Assembly: GCA_035517515.1 (NCBI GenBank)
Contig: DATIYQ010000281.1
Span: 1 to 7,322 of the forward strand
Direction: 5' to 3'
DNA from: JOPF136 sp035517515
Lineage (GTDB): Bacteria; Acidobacteriota; Terriglobia; Acidiferrales; UBA7541
Length of the DNA: 7,322 nt
Positions 6,641-7,322 of this stretch are shown here, one piece after another; the stretch's first letter is position 1, and each line of letters begins with the position of its first letter. The notes beneath the pieces were generated by a model that saw only the letters and a program-made list of their open reading frames with translations, did not search any database and had not been told where the DNA came from. Position numbers and translations under genes: made by a program.

Positions 6641-6686
6641 CTTCCCCCACGCTTCCCCCTGCACTGCCCGAACACTGCCAGTGCAG
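6641..6686. repeat. Two pairs of short direct repeats in 11-bp phase, ending in an 8-bp inverted repeat
   Basis: CTTCCCCC occurs at 6641-6648 and 6652-6659, and CACTGCC at 6662-6668 and 6673-6679. Each pair is offset by exactly 11 bp, about one helical turn. The block also holds perfect inverted arms CTGCACTG (6659-6666) and CAGTGCAG (6679-6686) around 12 bases. It lies about 210-255 bp upstream of the predicted sigma-54 start site, so it is a candidate activator-binding region. The repeats are seen directly; the role is inferred. Confidence 0.45.
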
Positions 6687-6717
6687 TCTAAATGAAACCC
6701 TCTCTGCCGAAAGCCGA

Positions 6718-6737
6718 GCCCGGACTTACGGCCGGGC
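6718..6737. repeat. Inverted repeat GCCCGG/CCGGGC
   Basis: Perfect 6-bp arms (6718-6723 and 6732-6737) flank an 8-base loop in the non-coding region after bamD. There is no T-tract. It could be the second part of a transcript end or a protein-binding dyad. The rest of 6738-6834 shows no clear gene, RNA family or repeat. Confidence 0.3.
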
Positions 6738-6834
6738 AGCCCCAGCCGCATCCGACCTGGACCAGAAAACGGGTGTGCGAAGGGAAATAGATTGCATAGT
6801 CTGAAAGCACCGCCGAGACGAGAAAAATCTAACC

Positions 6835-6849
6835 CATTGACTGACAATG
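6835..6849. promoter_or_regulatory. Small dyad CATTG/CAATG upstream of the sigma-54 promoter
   Basis: The perfect 5-bp arms CATTG (6835-6839) and CAATG (6845-6849) are separated by 5 bases. They are centred about 52 bp before the predicted transcription start and 19 bp before the -24 element. The position would suit an operator or an architectural-protein site. The arms are short enough to arise by chance. Confidence 0.25.
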
Positions 6850-6867
6850 AGTTGCGGCCAGCCCCAG

Positions 6868-6883
6868 TGGCATCGGGATTGCT
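6868..6883 (+). promoter_or_regulatory. Sigma-54 (RpoN) -24/-12 promoter of the downstream secreted-protein gene
   Basis: TGGCATCGGGATTGCT matches the RpoN consensus TGGCACG-N4-TTGCW. The TGGCA of the -24 element and the TTGCT of the -12 element are intact, and the GG-to-GC spacing is exact. Only the C and G at consensus positions 6 and 7 differ. The predicted start of transcription is about 6894, giving a leader of about 67-73 bases before the start codon at 6961 or 6967. Sigma-54 promoters need an enhancer-binding ATPase, so the gene is probably switched on by a dedicated regulator not found in this window. Confidence 0.72.
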
Positions 6884-6894
6884 CCTGCCAAGCT

Positions 6895-6936
6895 AGCCGC
6901 GGGCCTGTTTGGATCCAGACCCCCCCCGCAGCGGTT
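6895..6936 (+). promoter_or_regulatory. 5'-leader hairpin with C8 tract
   Basis: If transcription starts near 6894, the RNA would begin with a long hairpin. The apical stem is GTTTG/CAGAC (6907-6911 and 6916-6920, loop GATC, one G-U pair). The middle stem is GCGGG/CCCGC (6899-6903 and 6925-6929). The weaker lower pairing is AGCC with GGTT (6895-6898 and 6933-6936) after a 3-base bulge. Eight consecutive C residues (6920-6927) form much of the right side. It ends 12 bases before the first strong Shine-Dalgarno sequence, so it probably protects the 5' end rather than masking the ribosome site. Confidence 0.45.
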
Positions 6937-6948
6937 GCTGAGGAGAAA

Positions 6949-6963
6949 AGGAGCAAGGAGGTG
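6949..6963 (+). promoter_or_regulatory. Two stacked Shine-Dalgarno/start combinations
   Basis: AGGAG (6949-6953) is 7 bases before the GTG at 6961. Overlapping that GTG is AAGGAGGTG (6955-6963), a nine-base full complement of the 16S rRNA tail, placed for the in-frame TTG at 6967. Both starts give a good signal peptide. The GTG is annotated because it is the stronger codon; the TTG is a real alternative. Confidence 0.6.
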
Positions 6964-7322
6964 CCATTGAGGGCACCCAGGGTAGTTTCCCGAGTCTTCC
7001 CAATTGTCCTCGGCCTGCTGGTTGCAACGCTCTTCGCGCAAGGGGCAAAAGCGGATGATGTTTATCTGGACTTTGCCTGCTCCGGCGTGCAGAACTGCAA
7101 CGGCACGGTGAGCAGCTCCGGCGGTAATTACAGCACCACCGGAATCACGGTCACCGAGGGCTCCGGCTTTTATCCCTCTTCAGAAACCTTCACGCTCGCA
7201 TTTAACAGTGCGACCAACGCCATCACCATCAGCGGACCGGGAGGCGAGGATTTTGCGGGCCAGATGACGGGTTTTACGGCCACGCCTGCCGGCACTACCG
7301 TAGACCTGAATTTCATGGCCAT
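6961..7322 (+). CDS. Small exported Ser/Thr/Gly-rich protein, 3'-truncated; PEP-CTERM-type candidate
   Basis: The open frame runs to the window end (120 complete codons). It begins with a Sec signal peptide: basic PLRAPRVVSR, a hydrophobic core FPIVLGLLVATLFA, and a likely signal peptidase I site after AKA (about residue 31), before DDVYLDF. The mature part is acidic and rich in Ser, Thr, Gly and Asn, and looks like short beta strands (for example GITVTEGSGFY, then TNAITISGPG). It has a close Cys pair (about Cys40 and Cys46) and no other Cys in view. This is the style of small surface proteins sorted by exosortase (PEP-CTERM), which are frequent in Acidobacteriota, but the C-terminal PEP motif, membrane segment and basic tail would lie beyond the window. 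It has its own sigma-54 promoter and is separated from bamD by 351 bases, so it is not part of the housekeeping operon. The function is unknown. Confidence 0.7.
   Translation, partial: MPLRAPRVVSRVFPIVLGLLVATLFAQGAKADDVYLDFACSGVQNCNGTVSSSGGNYSTTGITVTEGSGFYPSSETFTLAFNSATNAITISGPGGEDFAGQMTGFTATPAGTTVDLNFMA

Noticed and set aside
5398..6675. A 425-codon minus-strand open frame opposite bamD.
   Set aside because: It mirrors the BamD coding frame, is Arg/Gly/Leu-rich with no domain, and the plus-strand protein has a lipobox and TPR core.
6701..6780. Possible cyclic-di-GMP or other riboswitch in the region after bamD.
   Set aside because: A GAAAGCC-like string and a G/C hairpin are present, but the conserved core of no riboswitch class could be matched. 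The region is also upstream of the predicted sigma-54 transcription start.
6824..6837. Possible IHF site between the dyad repeats and the sigma-54 promoter.
   Set aside because: AATCTA followed by ATTG is a poor match to WATCAANNNNTTR, with wrong spacing for the TTR half.
6837..6865. TTGACT as a sigma-70 -35 element for the last gene.
   Set aside because: No acceptable -10 hexamer is found 16-18 bases downstream, whereas the adjacent sigma-54 element matches well.

Overview
The window is GC-rich, densely packed DNA with every recognisable gene on the plus strand. It reads as a chromosomal housekeeping region of a Gram-negative (diderm) bacterium. A BamD-type outer-membrane assembly lipoprotein requires an outer membrane. 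The gene order def-fmt-rsmB-PASTA protein-rpe-bamD, the long low-complexity tail on BamD and a candidate sigma-54-driven secreted protein together suggest an acidobacterium (Acidobacteriota). That assignment is inference and no sequence search was possible.

Layout: (1) 1-793, the 3' two thirds of aroC (chorismate synthase). (2) 853-3741, def, fmt and rsmB, a tight translation/ribosome-maturation cluster in which fmt and rsmB overlap by four bases. Def and Fmt are the two halves of the N-formylmethionine cycle. (3) 3742-3887, a 146-base gap with three tandem dyads, the last lying where a ribosome binding site would be expected. (4) 3888-4610, a single-pass membrane protein with three PASTA repeats and no kinase domain. 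(5) 4661-6609, rpe and a BamD-like lipoprotein, overlapping by one base (TAATG). (6) 6610-6960, a 351-base non-coding region with phased short repeats, several inverted repeats, a well-matched sigma-54 (RpoN) -24/-12 promoter and a 5'-leader hairpin. (7) 6961-7322 (runs off the end), the start of a small exported Ser/Thr/Gly-rich protein.

Two points deserve attention. First, in Bacillus subtilis and relatives the order is def-fmt-rsmB-prpC-prkC-rsgA-rpe. Here the membrane PASTA protein sits in the position of the PASTA kinase PrkC, but the kinase, phosphatase and rsgA are absent, as if only the extracellular sensor half had been kept. Second, the last gene looks like an independent unit with its own sigma-54 promoter, a structured leader containing a C8 tract and two stacked start signals. 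It resembles exported, possibly PEP-CTERM-type, surface proteins, but the diagnostic C-terminus is outside the window.

No tRNA, rRNA, CRISPR array, insertion sequence or prophage gene was seen.
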